Shown: positions 26,774 through 36,137 of the stretch, piece after piece
Layout: every line of letters begins with the position of its first letter
How positions within the stretch are numbered: position 1 is the first letter of the stretch
Assembly: GCF_014295035.1 (NCBI RefSeq)
Contig: NZ_CP060404.1
Coordinates: forward strand, 1,220,001 to 1,284,000
DNA length: 64,000 nt
Direction of reading: 5' to 3'
Origin: Streptomyces buecherae
Lineage (GTDB): Bacteria > Actinomycetota > Actinomycetes > Streptomycetales > Streptomycetaceae
The notes under the pieces: model-generated
The model's input: the letters and a program-made list of their open reading frames with translations, nothing else
Database searches by the model: none
What the model was told of the DNA's origin: nothing
Translations under genes and position numbers: made by a program

Positions 26774-27397
26774 TCAGGCCTCGGCCGGCTCCTCGGCGGA
26801 CTGCTCGGGCGCGTCCGCGGTGAGGCCCTGGCGCTCCGCCTTGCGGGCCGCCTGGGCCTCGCGGGCTTCGGCCATGGCCTCGGTCTTCTTCTTGTGCGGA
26901 CCGAGAACCATGATCATGTTCCGGCCGTCCTGCTTCGGGTTCGACTCGACGAAGCCGAGGTCTTGGACGTCCTCCGCGAGCCGCTGGAGCAGTCGGTAGC
27001 CGAGTTCCGGCCGGGACTGCTCACGACCACGGAACATGATCGTGATCTTGACCTTGTCGCCCTGCTTGAGGAACCGGACGACGTGACCCTTTTTGGTGTC
27101 GTAGTCGTGCGGGTCGATCTTCGGCCGGAGCTTCATCTCCTTGATGACCGTGTGCGCCTGGTTCTTGCGCGCCTCACGGGCCTTCATGGCCGACTCGTAC
27201 TTGAACTTTCCGTAGTCCATGAGCTTGCAGACCGGCGGACGTGCGGTCGCCGCGACCTCGACCAGGTCCAGGTCGTACTCCTGCGCAAGCTCCAGGGCCT
27301 TGGCAAGCGGAACGATGCCAACTTGCTCGCCGCTGGGACCGACGAGTCGCACCTCGGGGACGCGAATCCGGTCGTTGATGCGGGGCTCGGCGCTGAT
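26774..27397 (-). CDS. infC: Translation initiation factor IF-3, starting at an ATC codon
   Basis: The product is 207 residues if started at ATC 27397: (I)[19 protein letters not shown], then [20 protein letters not shown], the linker [17 protein letters not shown], and the C-domain [20 protein letters not shown]. The conserved N-terminus PRINDRIR is present only if translation begins upstream of the first GTG (27352). No ATG, GTG or TTG precedes it in frame, and AGGAGG sits directly before the ATC. Non-standard starts (AUU, AUC) are a known feature of infC: IF-3 rejects them, giving autorepression. The C-terminal tail (QSAEEPAEA) is acidic and variable. Confidence 0.95.
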   Translation of the reverse strand: MSAEPRINDRIRVPEVRLVGPSGEQVGIVPLAKALELAQEYDLDLVEVAATARPPVCKLMDYGKFKYESAMKAREARKNQAHTVIKEMKLRPKIDPHDYDTKKGHVVRFLKQGDKVKITIMFRGREQSRPELGYRLLQRLAEDVQDLGFVESNPKQDGRNMIMVLGPHKKKTEAMAEAREAQAARKAERQGLTADAPEQSAEEPAEA

Positions 27398-27701
27398 GGG
27401 GCCTCCTCAGTTGCACCACACGGCCGCCTGGCGGACAGCCGCGTAACGTCAGTTTTCGGTGTGACCACCGTGCCGAGACGCATAAAACGCCCCGAACGGG
27501 ACACAGGGGGGCTCCTCACAATCCGGGAGCACCGCTGCGGATCACCGCGGGGCGCATCAGGCAGCTCCACGTCGTCCGTACGGAACGACGGGCTCTGCCA
27601 GACCGGGACCCGCCAGCCTCGGGGGCCAGCAAGGTGGGAGAGTCGGAGCCTCCACTTGTGGGCCGGGCACACTGATGCCCAGCCGGTCACGTGCAATGTT
27701 A
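27398..27701 (-). promoter_or_regulatory. Long leader and promoter region of the infC operon
   Basis: About 300 bases separate a -10-like TAACAT (minus strand, 27701-27696) from the ATC start. They contain several short GC-rich inverted repeats (for example GTCGTTCCGTACGGACGAC at about 27567-27585) and no gene. infC operons commonly carry autoregulatory leaders; no known riboswitch or L20-site consensus could be confirmed here. The rest of the spacer, to 28045, holds the DUF1844 promoter and nothing else I can recognise. Confidence 0.4.
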
Positions 27702-28045
27702 CACCAGTCCCGCCAGGGCGCCTCCGGACGCCGTCAAGAGCGCCTCCGGCCAGCGGCCCCGCACGCGCGCGGCCCGCGCGGGCGCGCACCCCACTCCCCC
27801 ACCGCGCCACGGCGGCGCCCGCCCCACGCGGCGGGCGCGAGGGGCGCCCCGACTCCTCTCGTACGATGCGTACGGACCACTTGGCCGGGCCATGGCGCGT
27901 ACGGCCGCCGTGGCGCGCGCCACGGGACGGACCGCGTACGCGATCCCCCGCGTGCGCGCCGGCGCCCTGCCGTACGAACCCGCCCGACGCCCGGTCGACG
28001 CCTACGGCGTCGGACGTACCACCGATTCCGACAGACGAGAGAACC

Positions 28046-28429
28046 ATGAGCGACGCCGACGCCCAGCAGCCGAACCAGGACCAGGGCGCGAACCCGAACT
28101 TCGACGCGATGACCCGCGACATCGCGGACGTGCCCGCCGTCGAGGTGATCACGACGGTCGCGGTGCACCTGATGAGCGCCGCCGCGGTCAACCTCGGGCT
28201 CGCCGAGGACGCGCCCGAGCACAAGGACCTGGACGAGGCGCGCAAGTTGATCACCGCGTTGGCGGGCCTGGTCAGCGCGAGCGCGACCGAGGTCGGCTCG
28301 TACCACGCGGCACCGCTGCGCGACGGCCTCAAGTCGCTCCAGTTGGCCTTCCGCGAGGCGTCGGTCATTCCGGACGAGCCGGGCCAGGGGCCGGGCGAGA
28401 AGTTCACCGGGCCGGTCTTCGGGGGCTGA
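28046..28429 (+). CDS. DUF1844 domain-containing protein
   Basis: The 127-residue acidic protein MSDADAQQPNQDQGANPNFD contains the DUF1844 core: VPAVEVITTVAVHLMSAAAV, then NLGLAEDAPEHKDLDEARKL. It is conserved next to infC in actinobacteria, divergent from the operon. Function is unknown. A start upstream of ATG 28046 has no support; GAGAGAA precedes it. Confidence 0.9.
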   Translation: MSDADAQQPNQDQGANPNFDAMTRDIADVPAVEVITTVAVHLMSAAAVNLGLAEDAPEHKDLDEARKLITALAGLVSASATEVGSYHAAPLRDGLKSLQLAFREASVIPDEPGQGPGEKFTGPVFGG

Positions 28430-28445
28430 GCCTCCCGGCCGCGAC

Positions 28446-28480
28446 ACGGCGCCGTACCGCCCGTGGCGGTACGACGCCGT
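28446..28480. terminator. Terminator between the DUF1844 and aquaporin genes
   Basis: Inner stem CGTACCGCC / GGCGGTACG plus outer stem ACGGCG / CGCCGT with one mismatch, loop CGT, between convergent genes. Confidence 0.78.
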
Positions 28481-28540
28481 GCGCGCTGGCGGCGGGCCGC
28501 GCGCGGGTCACCCCGCGGACGCCGGCTCGCGCGCGGTGGG

Positions 28541-29266
28541 TCAGGTCTCGGCGCGCTCGCGGTCGAGCAGGTCGCCCGAGCGCGGGTGGGTGAACTGGTG
28601 GCAGACGGCGGCCAGCGCGGCGCCCACCAGCGGGGCGATCAGGAAGAGCCAGAACTGTTCCAGCGCGTCGGTGCCCGCGAAGATGGCGGGGCCGAAGCTA
28701 CGGGCCGGGTTCACCGAGGTCCCCGTGAGCGGGATGCCCACCAGGTGGACCACGGCAAGCGCCAGGCCGATCGGCAGCCCGTCGAAGCCGACGACGGCCA
28801 CCTTGTGGGTCACCGCGAGCACCACGAAGACCAGCAGGAAGGTGAGCATCACCTCGGCCAGGAAGGCGCCGCCGGTGTTGATGTGCACGGCCGAGCGGTC
28901 GCCGTAGCCGTTGCTGCCGAACGCGCCGCTGGTCTTCAGCCCCGGCACCTGCTTGGCCAGCAGGAACAGGATGGCCGCCCCCGCGATGCCACCCAGCAAC
29001 TGGGCGATCCAGTACTCGATCGCGGTGCGTGGCGAGATACGGCCGGCCACCAGCATGCCCAGCGTCACCGCCGGGTTGACGTGGCAGCCGGAGATCGGCC
29101 CGAGCGCGTAGGCGAGCGCGAGCAGGGTGAAGCCGAAGGTGAGCGCGATGCCGACGGTGCCGATGTAGTCGGCGGCGAGGACCGCGGAGCCCACCGCGAA
29201 GAACACCAGCAACAGCGTTCCGGCGAACTCCGAGATGACGGTCCGCGTCTCCAGCCTCGTGTCCAT
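28541..29266 (-). CDS. Aquaporin (MIP family), AqpZ-like water channel
   Basis: The 241-residue membrane protein has six transmembrane helices and both pore loops: SGCHVNPAVTLG and GTSVNPARSFGPAIF, i.e. two intact NPA motifs. The Arg after the second NPA and the adjacent small residues fit a water-selective (AqpZ) rather than glycerol channel. The start is ATG 29266. It is transcribed alone toward the DUF1844 gene. Confidence 0.93.
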   Translation of the reverse strand: MDTRLETRTVISEFAGTLLLVFFAVGSAVLAADYIGTVGIALTFGFTLLALAYALGPISGCHVNPAVTLGMLVAGRISPRTAIEYWIAQLLGGIAGAAILFLLAKQVPGLKTSGAFGSNGYGDRSAVHINTGGAFLAEVMLTFLLVFVVLAVTHKVAVVGFDGLPIGLALAVVHLVGIPLTGTSVNPARSFGPAIFAGTDALEQFWLFLIAPLVGAALAAVCHQFTHPRSGDLLDRERAET

Positions 29267-29437
29267 GCCGCTCTCCCTGGGTGGATGATCGTGAATCGCT
29301 CCTGTTGCATTGTGGGGCTTTATGGGACATTTCGCCCGCTGGCGGCACGGCGTGGCCGGCCTCCGACGCGACCGGGGCGGGTCGTACGGCTCCCTGGGGG
29401 CGGCGGCTCGGGGTGAGGGGTGGGCGCGGCGGTTCGG

Positions 29438-30190
29438 CTAGGCGACGTAGAGGGGTTCGCCCGGGACCGTGGCGTGCGCCGGCAGCAGGGCCAGTCGCAG
29501 GCCCCGGACCAGCCGGGCGCGCAGCACCTCGTCGCCGGCGAGCGACTCGGCGACGCGCTGGGCGACCTCGCGGGTCGGCGCGTCGGCGGCCAGCGTCAGC
29601 GCCAGGGTGCCGTCCGCGTCGGGCTCGGTCGACGGGGCGAGGTGCGCGCGCAGCACGCCGGCCTCCGCGGCCAGCACGGTGCGCAGGGCCCGCGCCACGG
29701 CCGGGTCGGCCAGCGGGTCGGTGCTGGTCCGCCCCTCGGCGAGGGCCAGCAGCGCGGGGCCGGCCAGCGGAAAGGTCACCGGGCCCGCGAGGTCGAGCAC
29801 GATGGTGTCGGCCTTCTCGTGCGCGGCGGCCTGGAGCGCCTGGTGCAGGGGCACCGCCACCGGCCTGGCGTCGGGGCGCCAGCGGGCCAGCGCCTCGGTG
29901 GAGGTGAAGGCCGGCAGGGCGCGCCGGCCGTCGGGCGCCCGCAGCGTGGGTACGGCCATGTCGCTGGTCTTCTCGCGGCGCAGCACCCCGCCGTCCGCGG
30001 TCGGCACCTCCTCGACCTCCCCGAGCACGGCGACCACCGGCACCAGCAGTCGCGCCCCGGCCAGCGCGCTCAGCACGCGCGGCTCGGCGGCCCGGTCGTC
30101 GGCCCAGGCGGCGAGAGCGGCGGCGAGCCGCTCGTCGGCGGAACCGTCGTCGTCGGAGAAACCGGGGTCTGGGATGTTCTTGAGCGCCAC
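29438..30190 (-). CDS. SseB-family protein
   Basis: The 250-residue soluble protein has an N-terminal SseB domain (LLVPVVAVLGEVEEV, then SDMAVPTLRAPDGRRALPAF, then WRPDARPVAVPLHQALQAA) and a helical C-terminal extension. SseB-domain proteins are common in Streptomyces, often near type VII or protease genes. No enzymatic function is established. The GTG start at 30190 begins MALKNIPDPGFSD. It lies 102 bases after the S8 protease gene on the same strand and may be cotranscribed with it. Confidence 0.85.
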   Translation of the reverse strand: MALKNIPDPGFSDDDGSADERLAAALAAWADDRAAEPRVLSALAGARLLVPVVAVLGEVEEVPTADGGVLRREKTSDMAVPTLRAPDGRRALPAFTSTEALARWRPDARPVAVPLHQALQAAAHEKADTIVLDLAGPVTFPLAGPALLALAEGRTSTDPLADPAVARALRTVLAAEAGVLRAHLAPSTEPDADGTLALTLAADAPTREVAQRVAESLAGDEVLRARLVRGLRLALLPAHATVPGEPLYVA

Positions 30191-30292
30191 GCGTCGAGGC
30201 TACCCGGGCCCGGTAGGCGGCCGTGCGGTGGTGCGCCGCTGGTCGCTGGACGGGGTTTCGGGACGGGGCGCCGTGCCGGGGCCGTGGGGCGG

Positions 30293-31570
30293 TCAGCCGG
30301 GGCGGCCGGGGTCGCGCGGGCGGCGGTCGCGCCACAGGACCACCGCCGTGAGCACCAGCGCGGAGCCCGCGAAGCCGGCGGTGAGGGCGAGTCGGCTGGG
30401 CCCGTCGTCCGCGCCGTCCGCGCGCTCGGGGAGCGGCCCGTGGCCGAAGTACCGGTCGGGGTAGGCGGCGGGCGCCGGGAGCTGGGCCCTGGCCTCCAGC
30501 CGGTTGCCGGCCCTGATCGCGGCGGCGGCGTCCACCATGCCCGCGCCGAGTTCGTCGTTGCGGCCCCCCTCGGGCTTGTCCTGGGCGGTCTCCGTGAGCA
30601 GCCGCTTGACCTGCGCCGGGCTGAGGTCCGGGTGCGCGGCCCTGACCAGCGCGGCGGCGCCGGAGACGAAGGCCGACGCCGCGCTGGTGCCCCAGCCCTG
30701 GTAGTAGCGGCGGTTGGGGTCGGCGATGACGACGTCCACGCCGGGCGCGCAGAGCGTGGCGTACCAGCGGCGGGTGGAGAAGGCCGCGCGGCTGCCGTAG
30801 CGGTCCACGGCGGTCACGGCGATCACGCCCGGGTAGGCGGCCGGGTACGAGGCCCGGTCGCCCTCGCCGCCGCCGTTACCGGCCGAGGCCACCACGACGG
30901 CGCCCTTGCGCAGCGCGTACTGCACCGCCGCGTCCTCGCGGCGCTCCGGGTGGGCGGACTCGCTGTCGTCACCGAGCGAGAGGTTGATGATGTCGGCGCC
31001 GTGGTCGGCGGCCCAGCGGATGCCGTCGGCGAGGGCCGCGCCGCGCGCGCCGCGGGCGCGCTTGCGGGCCGGGTCGCCCTCTTCGAGGATCACCCGCACC
31101 GGGAGGATCCTGACACCGGGCGCGACGCCGACCACTCCGTCGTCCCCGCCCGTGCCGTGGCCACGGCCGGCGATGATGCCGGCCATCGCGGTGCCGTGCC
31201 GGGCCCAGGACGGGTCGCCGCGCCGGGCGCCGAAGCCGATCATGTCCTTGCCCTGGAGTACCTGGCCGCGCAGGTCGGGGTGGTCGCCGTCCACGCCGGT
31301 GTCCAGCACGGCGACCGTGACGCCCTCGCCCTTGGTCGTCCGCCAGGCGTCCGGTGCGTGGATGGCGTCCAGCGCCCACTCCTGGGACTGGATGCCGTCG
31401 GCCTCGGCCACGGGTGCCGGCGACAGCAGCGTGAGGCAGGCCAGCGCGCCGAGCACGGCGAGTAGGCGCGAGCGGGCCCGGCGTCGGGCGGGCCGCCGTC
31501 CGTGGTGGCGGTGGGTGGCGGTGCGGGGGCGTCCCTGGAGGGCGCGGCCCCGGCGTGGGCGAAACGTCAC
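30293..31570 (-). CDS. Mycosin-like S8 (subtilisin) serine protease, membrane-anchored
   Basis: The 425-residue protein has a signal-like N-terminus (RLLAVLGALACLTLLSPAP). The catalytic triad is Asp in VAVLDTGVDGDHPD, His in RHGTAMAGIIAG and Ser in GWGTSAASAFVSGAAAL. A C-terminal membrane helix follows (LTAGFAGSALVLTAVVLW, then WRDRR). This architecture is that of mycosins (MycP), the proteases of type VII (ESX) secretion, but no EccC/EsxA genes are in the window. GTG 31570 overlaps the preceding stop in GTGA, with GGAGG upstream, so translation is coupled to the proline-rich protein gene. Substrate unknown; it acts outside the membrane. Confidence 0.9.
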   Translation of the reverse strand: MTFRPRRGRALQGRPRTATHRHHGRRPARRRARSRLLAVLGALACLTLLSPAPVAEADGIQSQEWALDAIHAPDAWRTTKGEGVTVAVLDTGVDGDHPDLRGQVLQGKDMIGFGARRGDPSWARHGTAMAGIIAGRGHGTGGDDGVVGVAPGVRILPVRVILEEGDPARKRARGARGAALADGIRWAADHGADIINLSLGDDSESAHPERREDAAVQYALRKGAVVVASAGNGGGEGDRASYPAAYPGVIAVTAVDRYGSRAAFSTRRWYATLCAPGVDVVIADPNRRYYQGWGTSAASAFVSGAAALVRAAHPDLSPAQVKRLLTETAQDKPEGGRNDELGAGMVDAAAAIRAGNRLEARAQLPAPAAYPDRYFGHGPLPERADGADDGPSRLALTAGFAGSALVLTAVVLWRDRRPRDPGRPG

Positions 31571-33519
31571 CTGGCCTCCATCGCGGCGTTCAGGGCCGTG
31601 CGAAAGGCTCGCTCGACGCCGGCCGCGAGGCCCTTCGCGTCGTGCCCGAGGCCCGCCTCGGCCGGGTCGGTGGTCGCCCCGCGCGCGGTGGCCCGGTCGG
31701 CGGGCTCGGGCCGTTGGACCTCGCGGCCGTCGGCGAAGCCGCTCACCGCGTACACGACCACCGGGAGGTCGGCCGGCACGCTGATGCGCCAACTGGCCCG
31801 CTGGGCGTCGCCGAAGCCCTCGGCAGCGGTGCCGTCGGCCGGGTACGGCTTGGGCAGCAGGTCGGCGCGCTGGCCGAGCCGCTCGGTGGCGAACCGGTTC
31901 CGCAGGGTCCGCATGCCGGCCGCGTCGGCGCGCGTGACGACCAGGCCGACCGTGGTGACGCTGGTGCTGGTGGCGTCCGCGTACGTGGCACGGAGCAGGC
32001 GCGTGCAGCCCACCGGGGACAGCGCGGTGGCCAGCAGCGGGTCGAAGGCGCCGGCGCAGCCGTCGTCGGGGGCGACCGCGATTCGCGTCCAGGTGCGGTC
32101 GGCGCCGCCGGGGCCCGCGCCGCGACCGGTCAGCGTGCGCGGGAACAGCGTGTCGACGGGCACGCCGCGCCACAGCGTACGGGCGTGCTGGAAGGCGTCG
32201 GTCGAGCGCGCCGGGTCGCCGCCCTCGCGCAGCAGGCTCCCCACGACCGCGCCGACGAGCAGCCCGACACCGAGCACCGCGCACAGCGCGGCGGTCACCA
32301 GACGGGCGAGCCCGCGCCCTGGCCGGGCGGTGCGGGGCGTGGCCGTGGCGGTGAGCCCGTGGGCCAGCAGGTCGGCCGCGAGGCCGGCGACGGGATCGGC
32401 CGCGGCGGCCGTCCCGGCGTCGGCGGCACCGGCCGGCCCCGCGTCGCGTGCGCCGTCGGACCGCCCGGGCGCCGTGGCCGGCGGGTGGTTCGCAGCGCCG
32501 TACGGCCTGGGCTGTCGCGGCGGCTCGGGCGGGCGCGGCGGAACGCCGACGTGCGGTCGGCCGGTCGGACGCGGCGGCTCCTGCCCGGTGGGCGGGGTGA
32601 ACGGCTGGGCCGGGAAGGGCGGGCCCGCGGTGGGTGGGGCGGGTGCCGGTGGGCCCGTGGCGGCGTCGGCTCGGCCCGGTGGGCGCGTGGCCGGCGGGCG
32701 CGTGGTCGGCGCGGCCGGGGCTGCCGCCGCCCCGGCCGCCGGCCGGGGCCGGTCGGCTTCGGCCGGCGTGGTGGCCGGTGGGCCCGGAGCGTGGCCAGGC
32801 TCGCCGGGGGGCTCCGGGGCGCGGGGCGCGTCGGGCCCGCCGGGGTCGGGCATCGCACGGGCCGCGGTCACGGGGTGGGCCGGGGCCGGGGGTGTGGTCG
32901 GCGCGGACGGCGGCTGGGGCGCGGTGGACGCGGTGGGTTCGGGCGACCGGCCGGGCGCGGGGGCGGGCGGCGGCGCGCTGGATGGCGCGGACGGCACGGG
33001 TACGGGGGCGGAGAGCGGCGGTGATTCCAGGCGGTCGGCCGGGTGTGGCGGGGCCGGCGGCGCGGCGGGGGACTCGACGCGCGTGGCCGGCGCGGACGGC
33101 GGGGCCTCGGGCCCGGGCGCCGGGCCGGCGGGGCCCACGGGCGTGTGCGGCGGGTGGGCCGGCGGGATGGGGCCGGGGCCGGTCGCCGGGGGGTGCGCGC
33201 GAGGGGCGGGCGGCCCGGGCGGTGACGTCGGGGTGGCGGACGGTGGCGCGGGGGGCGGGCCGCCGGCGGGCCGCGTCCGCGGTGGGCGCGGTGCGGGCGG
33301 GCGGCCGGGGGGCAGCGGCGGTCGCGGAGGCGCTACCAGCGGGCCGCTGATCGCCGTCGGGGCCGCGTCGGGGTTCGTACGGCCGCCCGAGCGCGGCGGC
33401 GGGGGCGCGGGCACCGGGCCGGAGCGGTCCGGGGGGCGCGGCGCGGCCTGGGGTCGTGGCGGGGCGGGTGGTGCGGGGCGGGAGGCGCGTGCGTGCTCCG
33501 CGTCGGCGCCCACCTGCAC
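31567..33519 (-). CDS. Proline-rich single-pass membrane protein coupled to the S8 protease
   Basis: About 650 residues. The first ~340 are low-complexity Pro/Ala/Gly. A basic patch and one membrane helix follow (LVTAALCAVLGVGLLVGAVV, around residue 430), then about 200 ordered residues outside (FQHARTLWRGVPVDTLFPRT, then TRADAAGMRTLRNRFATERL). Its stop overlaps the protease start, a strong sign of a joint role. The extracellular domain is not one I recognise. It could be a protease partner or a wall-spanning scaffold. GTG 33513 is an alternative start with a better-spaced AGGGG; the Pro-rich region has inflated open frames on both strands. Confidence 0.75.
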   Translation of the reverse strand: MQVGADAEHARASRPAPPAPPRPQAAPRPPDRSGPVPAPPPPRSGGRTNPDAAPTAISGPLVAPPRPPLPPGRPPAPRPPRTRPAGGPPPAPPSATPTSPPGPPAPRAHPPATGPGPIPPAHPPHTPVGPAGPAPGPEAPPSAPATRVESPAAPPAPPHPADRLESPPLSAPVPVPSAPSSAPPPAPAPGRSPEPTASTAPQPPSAPTTPPAPAHPVTAARAMPDPGGPDAPRAPEPPGEPGHAPGPPATTPAEADRPRPAAGAAAAPAAPTTRPPATRPPGRADAATGPPAPAPPTAGPPFPAQPFTPPTGQEPPRPTGRPHVGVPPRPPEPPRQPRPYGAANHPPATAPGRSDGARDAGPAGAADAGTAAAADPVAGLAADLLAHGLTATATPRTARPGRGLARLVTAALCAVLGVGLLVGAVVGSLLREGGDPARSTDAFQHARTLWRGVPVDTLFPRTLTGRGAGPGGADRTWTRIAVAPDDGCAGAFDPLLATALSPVGCTRLLRATYADATSTSVTTVGLVVTRADAAGMRTLRNRFATERLGQRADLLPKPYPADGTAAEGFGDAQRASWRISVPADLPVVVYAVSGFADGREVQRPEPADRATARGATTDPAEAGLGHDAKGLAAGVERAFRTALNAAMEAR

Positions 33520-33708
33520 CCCCTCGCACCCTTCGACACCGTTGTGGTCGAACCACCCGATCGCCTTTCGGGACAGGCCGGTTCGTATGTGGACAGCACG
33601 CCGCTGACCTGCCGGTCACGGCGTGCGCGACACTCTACGGGGCGTCGGGCACCGTTCGCACCGGGCGCCCGACTACCCAGCGGTAATGACCTCTGGCAAG
33701 CTGCCTCC

Positions 33709-34902
33709 ATGTCGTATCCGAGCACCGACCGGGCCCGTCTCGACCGGGCGACGGCCCACCTTGACGCCCCGCTCGCGGTGGTCGACCTCAAGGCGTTCGA
33801 CGCCAACGCGCGCAGCCTGGCGCAGCGGGCGCGGGGCAAGCCGATCCGTGTCGCGAGCAAGTCGGTGCGCTGTCGGGCGCTGTTGGAGCGCGCGCTGCGG
33901 CAGGACGGGTTCGCGGGCGTGCTCAGCTTCACGCTGGCCGAGTCGTTGTGGCTGGCCAGGTCCGGTTTCCCGGACGTGCTGTTGGCCTACCCGTCGGCGG
34001 ACCGGGCCGGCTACGCCGCACTCACCAGCGATCCGGAGCTGGCCGCCACCGTGACCGTGACCGTCGACGACCCGGCCCAGCTCGACGCGATCGACGCCGC
34101 GCGGGGCGGCACCGAACAGGTGCGGATCTGCCTGGAGTTGGACACCTCGCTGCGCCTCGGCCGCGCGCTGCGGGTGGGGGCGCTGCGCTCGCCGCTGCAC
34201 GATCCGGACCAACTGGTCGCGCTCGCCCGTACGGTCGTGGACCGGCCGGGTTTTCGACTGGTCGGACTCATGGCGTACGAGGGGCACATCGCCGGCGTCG
34301 GGGACGCGGTGCCCGGGCATCCGGTGCGTTCCCGGGCGATTCGGCTGTTGCAGGGCGCCGCGCGGCGTGAGTTGGCCGCGCGGCGGGCGGCGGCGGTGCG
34401 GGCCGTGCGGCGGGTCGCGGATCTGGAGTTCGTGAACGGGGGCGGCACGGGCAGCGTGCAGCACACCGCGGCGGAGGACGCGGTGACGGAGCTGGCGGCG
34501 GGCTCGGGCCTGTACGTGCCGCGGCTCTTCGACCACTACACGTCCTTCCGTGGTCACCCGGCCGCGCTGTTCGCGCTGCCGGTGGTGCGCAGGCCGGGCG
34601 TCGGCGTGGTGACGGTGCTCGGTGGCGGCTATCCGGCCTCGGGCGCGGTGGGGGCGGACCGGCTGCCGTCGCCGTACCTGCCGCGCGGGCTGCGGTACCA
34701 CCCGCTGGAGGGCGCCGGCGAGGTGCAGACGCCGTTGCTCGGTCCGGCCGCCGACGACCTGTCGATCGGGGACAAGGTGTGGTTCCGGCACGCGAAGGCC
34801 GGGGAGTTGTGCGAGCGCTTCGACGCGGTGCAGTTGATCGACGGCGAGCGGGTGGTGGACGTGGCGCCCACCTACCGCGGCGAAGGCAAAACGTTCCTGT
34901 AG
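33709..34902 (+). CDS. PLP fold-type III amino acid deaminase/aldolase
   Basis: The 397-residue enzyme has an alanine-racemase-like N-terminal barrel with the PLP lysine at about residue 51 (PIRVASKSVRC). The C-terminal beta domain carries the metal site typical of D-threonine aldolase/D-serine dehydratase relatives (HYTSFRGHPAALFALPVV; KVWFRHAKAGELCERFD). The family acts on D-amino acids; substrate and reaction here are undetermined. ATG 33709 is chosen at the conserved N-terminus MSYPSTDRARLDRA. It is divergent from the proline-rich protein gene with 189 bases between. Confidence 0.88.
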   Translation: MSYPSTDRARLDRATAHLDAPLAVVDLKAFDANARSLAQRARGKPIRVASKSVRCRALLERALRQDGFAGVLSFTLAESLWLARSGFPDVLLAYPSADRAGYAALTSDPELAATVTVTVDDPAQLDAIDAARGGTEQVRICLELDTSLRLGRALRVGALRSPLHDPDQLVALARTVVDRPGFRLVGLMAYEGHIAGVGDAVPGHPVRSRAIRLLQGAARRELAARRAAAVRAVRRVADLEFVNGGGTGSVQHTAAEDAVTELAAGSGLYVPRLFDHYTSFRGHPAALFALPVVRRPGVGVVTVLGGGYPASGAVGADRLPSPYLPRGLRYHPLEGAGEVQTPLLGPAADDLSIGDKVWFRHAKAGELCERFDAVQLIDGERVVDVAPTYRGEGKTFL

Positions 34903-34907
34903 GGGGT

Positions 34908-34938
34908 GGGCGCGGCCCGCGTGGTGCGGGCCGCGCCC
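34908..34938. terminator. Terminator between the aldolase and DUF2510 genes
   Basis: Perfect 13-bp stem GGGCGCGGCCCGC / GCGGGCCGCGCCC with loop GTGGT, between convergent stops. Confidence 0.75.
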
Positions 34939-34941
34939 GGC

Positions 34942-36015
34942 TCACACACCCTCGCCGTCGCCCGTCGCCGGCTCGATGCCACGGATGATCTCGTCCATGC
35001 TCGACAGCGGCGGGGCCGCGGAGCTGACGTCGAAGCCGAGCCGCACGACGACCAGGTCCGCCTCGGCCGCCGGCTGGCCGGGCTCGGGGAAGACGACAGT
35101 CTGCACGTAGCCGTCGTCGCCCTTCCTGGTGTTCGCCTTCCACCGCACCAGGTACCCGGGTTGGCCGGCGACCGTGACCTCCTCCGCCTTGAGTTCCTGG
35201 TGCCCGTCGAGCCCGCCGTACGCGGCCGGTTTGCCGTCGTTCTGACCGGCGCCGTACGACTCCTCGGCGTTGCGCGCGATGTCCTCCCGGGCGATGCCCT
35301 CGGGCGTCTGGGACCGGTAGCCCTTGCCGGCGGCGCCGAAGGTGAACACGCCGCCGCGCACGCAGCGCGAGGCCCCGTCGCCCGGGCACGGGTAGGGCGA
35401 GGTGGTGATGCCGAGGCCGTCGGCGTGCGGCGGGGACGCGGTCCACTGGTCCAGGATCGGCACGGCGATGCCGTTCGCCGGGTCGACGGCCACCCGGCTG
35501 TCGCCCCCCGGCGCCTTCGGCGATCCGGAGGCGCCGTCGCCGTCGTCGCCCGAGCCGCCCGAGCCGCCCGTGCCCTCGCTCGGCGCGGGCGCGCCGAGCG
35601 AGGGGCTCGGCCCGGCCTCGTCGCCCTTGTCGCCGCCGTCGTCGCCGCCTTGCAGGGCGATGACGCCCGCGACGACGGCGGCGACCACGACGGCGGCCAC
35701 GCCCGCGATCACCGCACCGCGCCGGCCACGGCCGGCGGGCGGACCAGCGGGCGGCGGCCCGCCCGGGTAGCCCGGCGGCTGTCCCGGCGGGGGGCCGTAG
35801 GGCGCTGGGCCCTGCGGCGGGCCGTACGGAGCCGTGCCCGGAGGCGGGGGCGCGGGGGCGTACGCGCTGGGCGCCGACAGCATGGTCTGCGCGTCGTGCA
35901 CCGAGGGCGCGTTGCGGCGCCCCTCGGTCCACCCGGCCCCGTCCCACCAGCGCTCGGGGGCGGGCCCGTGGCCCTGGTGGTCGGGGTCGGGGTACCAGCC
36001 GGGAGGTGTCGTCAT
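34942..36015 (-). CDS. DUF2510 membrane protein
   Basis: The 357-residue protein begins MTTPPGWYPDPDHQGHGPAP with RWWDGAGWT, the DUF2510 domain found at the cytoplasmic end of many actinobacterial membrane proteins. A Pro/Gly-rich linker, one membrane helix (AVIAGVAAVVVAAVVAGVIA, about residue 105) and an acidic Gly/Ser linker follow. The rest is an exported domain of about 190 residues (AVPILDQWTASPPHADGL, then DGYVQTVVFPEPGQPAAEAD) that I do not recognise. ATG 36015 fits the motif better than GTG 36021. Confidence 0.85.
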   Translation of the reverse strand: MTTPPGWYPDPDHQGHGPAPERWWDGAGWTEGRRNAPSVHDAQTMLSAPSAYAPAPPPPGTAPYGPPQGPAPYGPPPGQPPGYPGGPPPAGPPAGRGRRGAVIAGVAAVVVAAVVAGVIALQGGDDGGDKGDEAGPSPSLGAPAPSEGTGGSGGSGDDGDGASGSPKAPGGDSRVAVDPANGIAVPILDQWTASPPHADGLGITTSPYPCPGDGASRCVRGGVFTFGAAGKGYRSQTPEGIAREDIARNAEESYGAGQNDGKPAAYGGLDGHQELKAEEVTVAGQPGYLVRWKANTRKGDDGYVQTVVFPEPGQPAAEADLVVVRLGFDVSSAAPPLSSMDEIIRGIEPATGDGEGV

Positions 36016-36137
36016 GCTCACCCCCGCACCCTATGACCAGCCCGGGGCGCGGGACAGCGGCGCGGCGGGCCAACTCCGCGCGCGGCGCGGGAGGCTGGCG
36101 CGTCCCGGCCGGGTCCGGCCGGCTCGGGTCGGCTCGG

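Noticed and set aside
31502-33607. Long Gly/Ala-rich plus-strand frames opposite the proline-rich protein gene
   Set aside because: They mirror the CCG/GCC codons of the Pro/Ala repeats. The minus-strand frame is preferred because its C-terminal half has a membrane helix and is coupled to the protease gene.
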